This document shows positions 45,324 through 55,013 of a stretch of DNA of 64,000 nt, one piece after another. The stretch lies in NCBI GenBank assembly GCA_951799425.1, contig OX637391.1, forward strand, positions 20,136,551 through 20,200,550, given 5' to 3'. The stretch comes from Ilex aquifolium. Taxonomy: Eukaryota; Streptophyta; Magnoliopsida; Aquifoliales; Aquifoliaceae. The notes beneath the pieces were generated by a model that saw only the letters and a program-made list of their open reading frames with translations, had not been told where the DNA came from and made no database searches. Position 1 is the stretch's first letter; each line of letters opens with the position of its first letter. A program made the translations under genes and the position numbers.

Positions 45324-47690
45324 CTAGTCAGCTGGCTCACCCGAGTCTTCACCGAGCTTATCACCACCGAGCCTTGCCTGACGCCGCTGGAAGGAGCCTT
45401 CACCAAAACCTAGAATCTCGTCAAGTTCCCCTATCTCGGGCTCCCCAGTTTGGATGATGAGGGTGCCGAGAACTAGGACATTGGCAATGTGACATGGGAG
45501 AGTTGGAGAAGAGGGCCGAGGGGGGGACATCTGGTTAGATCCATCACTCAGAGTGATGGGTGTGTTTTCGGTAGTGGCCTCCCCCGCTTTTTCTGTTGGC
45601 CCTGCCGGATTGGGATTGCCATCAGGTTGTTCGTCGGGGGCATCCGTAGAGTCGGGTTCCCCGAGTAGGCTGTGCATCAAAAAGAGAGTCGAGCCGACCT
45701 CGACTCCGGCAGCATGGAGGGCCTCATCCTAGCCTTGCTTAAACGCTCTCCTCTTTCCCTCGTCAAAGGCTGGGACGAACTGGTCCTAACACTGATGCCA
45801 GACACTCATGCACGCCTCATTCACCCTCTGGGCCTCCTCATCCTTCTCTCCCTCCAAAGTTTCCACTTTTGAAGTCAAGGCATTGCAGATAGCCTCAGCT
45901 TCAAGTAGCTTCACGTCGGTGGCAGAGTCCCTGAGCTTGGCCTCCTCCATTCTCTTCGTTGCCTTGGCCTCGGCTGCCTTCGTCTTGTCCAGTTCAGCAG
46001 CAAGGGCCTTGGCCTTGCGGATCAGGTCGGTGATGTGCTTGGTTTGATCGCCAACCGTCCGCTCCACCCGAAGGATATGCTCATCTTTTTGGGCCAGTTC
46101 AGCCCGAGTCTCATTGGCCTTGATCTTGTACTCCTAAAAATGGTCAATGATGACCCCTATCTGCTGGCAAGCCTGAGAAGAAAGAAGAATAGCAGTCAGA
46201 AAAGGCCAAACAATTAAAAGAGAAAAAGGTTAAGGACATAAAAGGACTCGGCGCAGTTAACACCAAGTTGTGTTGAAAGAATCCTTGCAGGAGGCGGTTG
46301 TCCCCATAGTCTTGATGAACGGCCATGTCGACCTCCAAGTGAAGACTCCCACTGACGGCCAAAACAACGTCAGGGGAATGGATAATGGAGTCACTCTCCA
46401 AAATGGAATGACCCCTCCTGGTGAGAGCTCGGGGGGCCCACTCGACAGGCACGTCCGGCATAGGAGCATCTTGGCGCCGTTTCACTCGACGCTTAGTGGA
46501 AGACTCGGGCTCCCTGCTAAGGCGGTCCCTCTGTCGCTCATCGGCCCGGTCCGATGTAGTGCCTTGAGGCCGTTGCCGCTGCTGATCCCTTGGGGGGATA
46601 ACTGGGTCTTGTGGTTGTTGTAGTCGCGGCAGTGGTGGCGGGGGTTGTCAGCGAGGTGGAAGTGGAGGTACCACGATCGGCGTGGTGCCGGACGGCTCGC
46701 CCGCCCCCTGGAGCCTTGCTCTCCTTGCCCTGGAGGCGGCTTCCAGGTTGTCCAGGGTGATCGAGGGAATTTTGAACATTTCTTTGGGGGATGGAGTGCG
46801 CTCGGTGTCTCTGTCCGGGTCAACTTCGAGATCCTCTTCCTCAGAAGAGTGGTCCTCCCAGATTGAAGGATTGAACGACGGCGGGATCTGTGAGAACCTG
46901 GTGTAGGTTGGGTGGTAGCCGAGCAATACGTGAGCTGCTCGGGCAAAAGGATCAGCCGGGTCGTGGGACCAGACTTTGAGTAAGTCCTCAAAGTTGACTT
47001 AGGACTTTAAGGGTTGAGCAGCGTCGGCCTTGTATCTGTCTACAAGAAGAAACCAGAAATAAGGTCAGAAGCGGAGATAAGAGCCGAAAGGTGGCAAAGT
47101 ATGCAATACACACCTAGACTCCTCGACACTTTGGGGCAGTATAATCCATCATACTCGAGTCCATCTCTCCTTCTCCTAATTGCCTCTGAGCATGATTAGA
47201 TCCTAGACATACCCCTTATCCGAGTCCGGCAGGTGTGTCACCAGATACATGGAAGTGTCCCAAGCCTGAAGGTAGTATCTGCCCCTGCCAACTAATTTTA
47301 AGTCGTAGCAGAACAAGATTTCATCTACCCCCAGGTTTACCCCCAGCCGAGCATTTAGGACGACCACGCCCATGACTACTCTGACAAAACTTATGCAACA
47401 CTGGAGGGGGAAAAACCTCAAGTGCATTAACATCCTCAGCAATAAGGGATGGAGGGGGAATCTAACTCCCCCCTCCATGATGGCTTTGGTGAAGAAGGGC
47501 ATGAGTTCTACACTCCCTATGTTATTCTTATGAAATCTAGAGTCAAAAATGAATGTATAAACAGGCTCGGGGATGTTGTATCTATCCCTAAAAGTTTGTT
47601 GGTTGTTGTCTTTCACCTCGGTTCACCTCAATCTACTGTTGTCCCTAGGCCTAACGGGTTCCCTCACTACGGATCTTCGTATTCTGGCCA
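45324..47690 (-). pseudogene. G antisense extra ORF region (Tat 'aORF')
   Basis: Opposite strand to gag-pol, between pol and the 3' LTR. In its own direction: a start near 47690 (MARIRRSVVRE...), a conserved domain at about 47616-47203 (GVRFPLHPLLLRMLMHL; a VVxNARLGVN-like stretch; GRGRYYLQAW), which from memory matches the 'putative gypsy type transposon' domain (Transposase_28), a Pro/Ser/Glu-rich middle with DNLEAASRARRARLQ, an Ala/Lys/Glu-rich coiled-coil segment (about 46067-45786), and an acidic Pro-rich tail. Such antisense ORFs are known in Tat elements and their role is unknown. Introns may separate some parts, as is reported for the family. Several breaks. Confidence 0.75.
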
Positions 47691-47886
47691 TGAATGGGGT
47701 CTAGAAGAAATGTAGAAGATGAAGGGGAAAATCGTGGGGAGGAGATTACTTACAGGTTGAAGATCTTCAAGAAATGCGCTCGGGGGACTGAGAACGGTTG
47801 CTCGGGAGAGTAAAAGATGACTGCTCGGGAGTTGAGTGCTGATTGAGGATTCGAAGATTCAAAGTCTGCAAACAACCAAATGATCT

Positions 47887-47896
47887 CCTATTTATA
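47887..47896 (-). promoter_or_regulatory. Antisense TATA box upstream of G's extra ORF
   Basis: The minus strand reads TATAAATAGG about 200 bp upstream of the likely antisense start near 47690, and outside the LTR. It is a good match to the plant TATA consensus and suggests that the antisense ORF had its own promoter. Confidence 0.5.
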
Positions 47897-48064
47897 CACT
47901 ATAGTGGGGCGGAAATCGAAGAGGCAGATCATCATTTGGAAATTTGAAAAAAGCGGCGCCGGACGTGCAAGTAACCGCTCCCATAACCCATGCGTGTTCA
48001 GCAAGCCTCCACTCTCCTTGCGCGGTGTCCCATGTCGCAAGGAAAATGGAGGCTAGGGGACAGT

Positions 48065-48743
48065 TGACAAGACTTTAGGCGGCTCAGCAGCCCCCAAACC
48101 GACACGTGGATAGTTATACCCATTATGGAACTCAAAAGGCGCCGGGAGATGGCACCGAGGAGTGATGGCTCAGAGGATCCGAGTATACAAGCTGGGACCA
48201 GCATTTAAGGAAGACTTGACTGTTCATTAATGATGACTTGAGCGACTGTGACAGGGCTATTAATGAGTCTATGCATCCTCAAGACCCAAACTGACAGTCA
48301 AAATTGCAAAGCATTAATGGTCATTGTGCCGACTAGGTGTCCTTAGGAAACCCCGATGTACTGTACCCCGAGCATTAAACACTCGGGAATAGGTGTCAAG
48401 CATCGTTCAAAGATACTTAAATGATCGGGAGGCAGCCATAAGTGCTCGGCGTGCCCCGAACACTTATCCTATCACCCAAGCAAATCAGTCGTAAGGATTT
48501 GAGTGGAGAACACTCATTACGCATGGATAAGAATGCAAGTCATTAAATGTCAAGATGGGACTCAAGACTCCTACACTCATTGCTAGTCTAGGTATAAATA
48601 CCCCCCTGAGGGATAAACAAAGGTACGAAAAACTAAACTGAGAAAAACACTGTGAAAAAGCCTCCAACACTTACTGACTTAAACTTCGGAGGGGATAAGA
48701 TGGGTGTTCACCCCGCTCCTTTCCTAATCCTTTGGTTGTTTCA
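48065..48743 (+). repeat. G 3' LTR
   Basis: 679 bp from TGACAAGAC to GTTGTTTCA, preceded by a purine tract GGAGGCTAGGGGACA at about 48048-48062. A TATAAATA box lies at 48593-48600. With no second LTR to compare, the borders rest on TG...CA and the purine tract alone. Confidence 0.6.
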
Positions 48744-49075
48744 GGTTCACCATCCAGAGGATCACTATCCGTATTCATTGCAGAATTCTTTCGTGCAATA
48801 ACATTACTCATATTTTTGTGGTGAAAAAATAGCAAAGTAACGCTGCAAAATAAGGATTTAAACACATCAACCAAATTTTGAAGATATATGATAATTAATT
48901 AAAGCCAAACTCAACAACCAGCATATCATAACTCAACATCAAATTTCTTTCCAGTTTGCCTGGACATAGATGCTCCGGTCGTATAAACAGACCTTGTGGT
49001 TTGCAAAAAGCCAACAAAATTTAGCTCCACCGGCGGAAAAAAAATAACCAAATAGAGTTCCGCCCGGGAAATTTT
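48744..49075. other. Intergenic flank right of G
   Basis: AT-rich. On the minus strand a short frame starts MSNVIARKNSAMNTDSD (from about 48808) and runs to the G LTR edge; it could be a host exon remnant but nothing confirms this. Confidence 0.35.
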
Positions 49076-49859
49076 TTCATGGGTACTGAACACCACGCCG
49101 GCAGCTTGGCACACATGGTGTGTGCATCCAATTAAATGATGACCCTTCACTATATTGTCAGGCAAAAAGTTTAAGAGTCCAGCACATAGAATCAGTTGCC
49201 CCCTTGACTGAACGTTAACGGAACAAAATAGCGGGGAAAATTTTGAGGGATAAAAATAGTATTACATCAAATATTTCATTATTTAACTTAAACCCATTAA
49301 ATGAGCAATTTTATTAGGATGTAATGTACCAATTTAATTTGCATATTTAATAATTTTAAATATTGAAATTTAACTCTTAGAAATTATAATTTTTACACGC
49401 ATATACACCTAATTAATTTTTGTTGCTACCATAGTGATGATATTTTTGTATTTGAACTAATGATATTTGAAGTTTTATAGTCCCAATAAAAAAATTCAAA
49501 ATTATTGTTATATAATATTAGAAGATCACATCAAATTCTATATCTCAACAAATTTAATTTAATTTTTTTTGTCCCAATGGTATTATTTTTTATTAGAAAG
49601 ACAAACAAAATTCGTACGTTACATCTTCATTAAATTACTCACTTAATGGGTTCAGGATGGATAATGAAGTATCTAATTTAATATTATTTTTATATCTAAA
49701 AAAACTTATCCTGTTAGTTGACCCGCTAACGTCCGCAAAGGGGGCAGTTGATTCTACGTGCTGGCCATTTAAACTTTTTGCCCGATAACATTGTAAAGAG
49801 GCATCATTTAATTTGCTGCACACAATTGGTGGGTAGTATCCATGAAAAAAAATCTTCTC
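49076..49859. mobile_element. Foldback-type DNA element with long inverted arms
   Basis: The left arm (about 49076-49341) and right arm (about 49602-49859) are inverted copies along roughly 260 bp, with a 260-bp AT-rich centre. Good matches include GGCAAAAAGTTTAA (near 49161) against TTAAACTTTTTGCC, and AACCCATTAAATGAGCAAT against its inverted partner near 49625-49650. The arms are diverged by perhaps 20-25%, so it is old. There is no transposase. It may be a non-autonomous Mutator-like or foldback element; no clear target duplication was found. Confidence 0.65.
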
Positions 49860-50245
49860 ACCCACTGGCCTCCCCATATGAATATATTAAATTCGATGTT
49901 GAATCCATGACCTCATAATTCAATAGCAATTACAATTTTTTTAACAAAATATTAGTTGATAATTAATTTAATTTATTGACTTAATTAATCATAATTATTA
50001 AATTAATAATATTTTTTTTGAAAATAATAGGATCCACAAATAAATCAATAATAATGACTGATAAAGTTAGCAAAAAATATCAGCATTTTAGATTCATGTG
50101 AGACTATTCTCACCCCACAAATCTCCATTCTTACCCTCATTTAATTTCTCATTATCAAACTACTATGTCTACCCCTTTTGATGATGCACAAAATTGTCTT
50201 GTGCAAAATCAACAGTCAAGAAGGTATTAGAGTGTAGTTAATGAG
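49860..50245. other. AT-rich spacer before A2
   Basis: Very AT-rich with many short repeats of AATTAAT type. No gene, RNA or recognisable element; it ends at the left border of A2. Confidence 0.5.
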
Positions 50246-51321
50246 TGCTTCAACTTTAGAATTGTAAACTCAAGCGTAGGTTGAGCAGAGTAATATATTC
50301 TCGAAAGTCCGAGGTCGATCCCACAAGGAATTGTAACAAGAAAACAATCACACGAATACTAAAAATAACTTAAAAGGAAAAAGTTTGTTTGAAGAGTTGT
50401 TGAATGAAAACAATTGATTTTAATAATTAAAACAGTAATAAAAATACTAGAGCATCAGGTACTCCCTCTCAATTTCATACGGTAATAATTAAAGACTCAA
50501 TGCTTAATTTGAAACAGGAATTAGATTCGGTTAATCCAAATAACAAATCAAGTGATGAAACCAAAAGTTATAATCAAAGGATTATTCAGGAACCTGAATA
50601 ATCAATCAATCATATCATTTTATGAAATAATGTTAATACTTCAAGCGTGGAATAACCAGTTATTTATTCGTAGGGAAACTCAAGCAATCGATGTACATGG
50701 CACAACAACTCAGGAGTTTTTACAGAATAAAAACGTTGCTAAAAGATCAGAAATTAAATTAACACAATATCATAAATCATTAAGTACAAAGTCAATAATA
50801 ATACCGTACTTCATTGAGAGGTTTTCCCTAACCCCAACTTAACCTTCTAGCCGGACATGATAAAAGAATTGCAAAATAAACTAAAAGAATTCGTGTGCCA
50901 AAGTTAGGGTTTACAAGGTCTTCAATTTGTATTTATAACTTCCTAGGAAAGAGATTGATTTTCGTCAGAATTCTAAGTCTGGCATCAGCGGATCCTTGAC
51001 ACGCGTCCGGACGCACGTCCCTCAATCGTCCGGACGCAACTTCCAGTGAGTTTATTCTTCTACTGATCGCCTTTCTGCCACTCGCGTCCGGACGCGTAAT
51101 CTTTTTCTGTCCGGACGCACTTTCCAGTGTGCTTTCCCTTGAGCTATGCTTCATCTTCCTATAATTTATCTCCAAAATTATGTTTTTGTCTTGCAAATTA
51201 ACACAAATCAACATTTGATAGCATAGCATCCGAACTTGGATAAACTTTTATATTTATCACACTTTTATAATTAAATAATCAATCTTCCCTAGTAATAAAT
51301 GTGATTATTAGACCTTAATCA
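50246..51321 (-). repeat. A2 left LTR (3' LTR) with palindrome cluster and TATA box
   Basis: 1076 bp. Element-sense ends are TGATTAAGG...GTTGAAGCA. The cluster of palindromes with GTCCGGAC core lies at 51003-51014 (GCGTCCGGACGC), 51027-51036, 51083-51096 (14 bp) and 51109-51116. A minus-strand TATAAATAC lies at 50937-50929, just downstream of the cluster in element sense. Confidence 0.9.
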
Positions 51322-51323
51322 CA

Positions 51324-51342
51324 CCCCCCCCCCCCCCCACTT
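51324..51342 (-). other. A2 polypurine tract
   Basis: On the minus strand CTAAGTGG followed by a 15-base G-run lies immediately before the 3' LTR. It corresponds to AAGTTGGGGGGTG in E2. Confidence 0.8.
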
Positions 51343-53123
51343 AGACCTTGCTAGTCCCTAGTAAGGCAAATATCAACAAAAACAAATACGAACACTGACT
51401 AAAGGAAACAAAACAAAATAAAACAAAACAAAACCACTTTCGTAGGACTCACGATTGTATTTAGCATATGCAACAAGCCTTTAAACCCCTAGGTTTCCCC
51501 TAGTGGACGAGTATAGTCTCGTGAGGGTTTCCAGAGATGATACCCACAAACATCATCCTGTGATCAAATATCTGAATAATAATTTTATAACACAAGTTGC
51601 TACCACAATATAAGAATTTTAATTGCACGCCTTTTCATATGCACATGCAAAACAAAATACAGAACTCTACGTTATATAAATGTATGCACTTATCATATTC
51701 TCATATAAACTCGTGTGTAGTGTGAATTAACTGTACTAAGTCAATAATTTATCCGGTAATCACTTCTACAACTATCAACCATTCGTCTCAATGCCAAATC
51801 TCACTAGATAATTCACTCATGAACAATTCTCTCAGATTATAGTGACTATACATTCAAGTATCACATGTGAGTGGAGGATATTTAAATCAACACAAAATAC
51901 TGCTCACATGTTCCATTAAGAAGAACGTAATCCAAAAGAAAAGGATTTGACATAGTCTCATGAAAGGAAATCAACACACCATAAATAAATAATCACCCTT
52001 CTCTTCCCTATTCACACAAGTCATGTATCCATCAAAACACTCTTGAGATTAGATAGGTCTTTGTTTAAGGTTGTAATGGGGCCTTGGGATTAGGGTTTTG
52101 AAACGAAGGATATTCAGGAATTCAAAAGACTATCCCGAGAGAACATGTACATTACACAACCAAATTTATTTCCATAGTCTTTCACTCTTCAATCTTTAGA
52201 AGCACATTTTACAACACTTGCTCATATTTTTTTTATTTTTAGCACGACATCTAATACAAATATTCACAAGTATGCACCATTTTTTTCATCTTTGATCATC
52301 TTTTCTCAACCAACATCTCCCAAATTACATAAGCAATAAAAAGTTCAATATCGAGATAACCAAGGATAAAGGATATTATTTTTTTTCATTGGTTTGGTCA
52401 TTACATGTTGGGTATAAGAAATAAAATTTTTCTTTAAAGGCTCAATCATGGCTTCTAGGGATAATAATAATCAAAGAATAAGGCTTAAGTTCAAATAATA
52501 TCAAAGATGGCCTAAAATTATATCTCAAGAGCTTTTGATAATACACTTCCTATGCAAATAATTCAAAGTCAAGCAATCATTTATAATATTGGTGTTAATC
52601 AAAACAAAAATAATGAGACTATTGAAGGAGATTAGCTGAATATAAATATTCTTTATTGAGTAAATATAAATAACCCTCCAAGAAAGATTGAATCAAAACT
52701 CACCCGGGTTTTTATGCATCTCCACTTTATGTTTCAAGTTCTCAAGGTAAATCACCTAATAAATTCCCAACTTGGTAAAATATAAAGTGCACAAATTGTG
52801 AGTTTTTATAAGATCATGATATGAGATACAAAAATATAGAATAAAGTTCTATGTGATGCTTAAACAGTTGCAATTTTAAAGGTAAGCGAATTATTTCTAT
52901 CTTGTGATGTCAAATTATGCATAAAAATGTTATTTAGATATTTGATAGCACACCAAAAAAAATATGCATTTCATATAATATTGAGAATTCAAGTACAATG
53001 CATATTCAAAAGATAACAGAAATCAAGCCCAACAAAAATCTACCCAAAATAGGCCTTGATTTCACAGATACAAAAAGAAAATAAAAGAAAAGATTTTCAA
53101 ACACCGGGACCTAGAAGAACATG
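51343..53123 (-). other. A2 3' noncoding region
   Basis: 1.8 kb without a supported gene. Blocks near 51345-51365, 51470-51545, 52430-52460 and 52500-52530 (inverted) match the E2 3' region in the same order, and 52430-52740 matches A1's 16080-16420. The shared order across three elements with different LTRs shows that this noncoding domain is an ancestral part of the lineage. Confidence 0.75.
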
Positions 53124-54209
53124 CTAAGATGAGGGGCCTGCCTGATCCTGAGAACTCTGCCCTAGCCCCCTCATCTGAGCCCTCAACTCTCTCATCTCCT
53201 TCCTCATCTCTCTCTGTCCTCTCAACAGCTCAAATAGAATCTGCCTGTCAATCCTGGAATCAATATCCTCATCCACTAGCAACTCAAGATCTTCCTCGAA
53301 ATTGAAGAACTGATCCCATTCCTCCACCGGCACATCACCCTCTTCTTGTTGCTGAGCCGTCTGACCTCTTTCCCCCACCGGCCTTGCCACACTCCGACTC
53401 TTTAGAAGAGTACCGGAGTTGAGCGCAACAACTTTCTTTACTCTCTCCATCGTGGCATCAATCACCACCCCAGTCTGCTCACATAATGTTGTGGCTAAGC
53501 CAACGAAAGGGAGGGATGGCTTTTTGGGGTCCACAATGGCTCTCCGCATCTCAGAAAAAATAAGTGAAGGGAGGTCTATGGTCTTGCCAATACCTATGGC
53601 ATAGAGGAGTCTGGCCCGGTCAATATAAATGTGGTTGTTTCTCAACAATGGGAAAATATTGGATACCGAAATCAGATTGAGGATTTTGTACTTGTTGGTC
53701 AAATCTCCCTGCTGAAGAAACCTCATATTATCAGTCCAAACGAAATCCGGGTCTCCAAGTAGCTCCTTCCCCACCTCATCACCAGCATAGTTTTGTGGAT
53801 ATTTCGGGTTGACCACCCGAGCCTGACTCATTCCAATCAACCTCGCTATGGCTGTGGCTTCCACCCTAATACTTTTTCCCCGAACATAGGTATGGATAAG
53901 TCCGTTCCCACAATCATTGGCATTGCTGTAAAATTCTCTAGCTAGAATGGGGATGCACAGCCACTCCTTCCCCATAAAACCGGCCCACCTCTTAGATGTT
54001 ATTATATCCCGAACCCCCAGTCTGGCGAAATCTTCGTGTTCAACCTTCCTCTCACATACGATAGGTTTAGTTGCATAGTACTTGAAAAATCTTACCCGTT
54101 CCTCCAAAATCTAGAAACGGACTGGGTCAAAAGTGATGTCTTCCTCCTCTTGGGGCTCCTGAGTACTGGTTCGGGGTCTCTTAGAAGTTGAGGCTCTAGG
54201 TGGTGCCAT
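53124..54209 (-). pseudogene. A2 env-like ORF region ('putative plant transposon protein' type)
   Basis: A start ATG at about 54209 begins a basic N-terminal stretch (MAPPRASTSKRPRTS); the main conserved part covers 54107-53124. It shares REFYSNA, YVRG, TNKYKILN and LYAIGIGKTIDLP with the A1 ORF, followed by an acidic segment and a Glu/Arg-rich helical C-terminus (QREMRKEMRELRAQMRGL) likely to form a coiled coil. No signal peptide or membrane span is visible, so despite its position it does not look like an envelope protein. Probably lightly broken. Confidence 0.7.
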
Positions 54210-54305
54210 GGTGTGGGTGTAATCGAGAAGGCAAATGTGAAATAGGCGGGGAAAGTTTTATAATTCGGTTTAGAAGAGTGCAGGCCAAGGCAACCGATCA
54301 GACGC

Positions 54306-54539
54306 ACTATTTATAATTTTCTTACACGCGTCCGGACGCACGGGGTGTAACCGTCCGGACGCAGCTCAACTACCGTATTCATTAGCCTTAAAGAACACGC
54401 GTTCGGACGCATGGTACAGTCCCGTCCGGATGCGCCTCTAGAAATTGAAACGGTTGAACTTCCGTCCGGACACGTGATGCAGTCACGTCCGGACGCGCTT
54501 TCCAGTAGGTTTTATTCTTTGTTAATGCGTCCGGACGCG
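54306..54539 (-). promoter_or_regulatory. A2 internal promoter-like module upstream of the env-like ORF
   Basis: Seven palindromes or near-palindromes with a (G/C)TCCGGAC core lie at about 54328-54538, including perfect GCGTCCGGACGC at 54328-54339 and 54527-54538. A minus-strand TATAAATAGT lies at 54315-54306, and the env-like start follows about 97 bp later. The spacers between palindromes (TTCCAGTGAG and TTTATTCTT phrases) also match the LTR cluster at 51003-51130. The same order of palindrome cluster then TATA box is seen in the LTR promoter, so this looks like a duplicated LTR promoter segment. Confidence 0.6.
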
Positions 54540-55013
54540 AATTCCAGTGAGCTGCTCCTTCCATACTTAGAAAAATTTTCAATTTCTATCTTGTTCCTCC
54601 CAAATTGCTACACCTTACTCATAAAAACTCCTAAGTCCCAAAAAAAACTACAAAACTACACTAAAAAAAACATTTGCATCATTTTTTTTTTTTAAGAAGA
54701 TAACACAGCTGCATGTGCACAACAAACTCAAAAATTCATATCCATTAATCAAGTATGCTCCACCCCCCCACTCAAAAATTTACATTGTCCTCAATGTAAT
54801 AATATAGAAAGTAAGATCAAATAAGGGATAGGAAGAACATACCGGATGCGCGTAAAATGTGCTCATGCATCTGTAGAAAAATAAAAAAGAAAACAAAATA
54901 CACTAATATACAACAGCATACAGCAAATGGTTAGAGACAGATTATTCATAGTGGGGATCCATCAATTCGATGGATTCCACTTCAACAATACCTTCCTCCA
55001 AGAATGGTTTCAG
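54540..55013. other. A2 spacer between pol and the internal promoter module
   Basis: AT-rich noncoding sequence with A- and T-runs. No small ORF like the cysteine-rich one of A1 was found here. Confidence 0.5.

Larger units (their letters stand above)
39390..48743 (+). mobile_element. G: degraded Tat-lineage Ty3/gypsy element
   Basis: Plus-strand element noticeably richer in GC than its surroundings. Parts seen: gag (39405-40955), protease-RT-RNase H with a second archaeal-like RNase H (41097-43584), integrase (43594-44850), 84-bp tandem repeats (44882-45109), an antisense ORF region (45324-47690, -), polypurine tract (about 48048-48062) and 3' LTR (48065-48743). Two RNase H domains plus an antisense extra ORF are the signature of the Tat lineage (Retand/Ogre relatives). 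The left limit is approximate and no 5' LTR is recognised. The coding part is broken in roughly ten or more places, so it is an inactive fossil of moderate age. Confidence 0.85.

Noticed and set aside
48671-48874. Possible host exon (MSNVIARKNSAMNTDSD...)
   Set aside because: Short, partly overlaps the G LTR, and no continuation or family was recognised.
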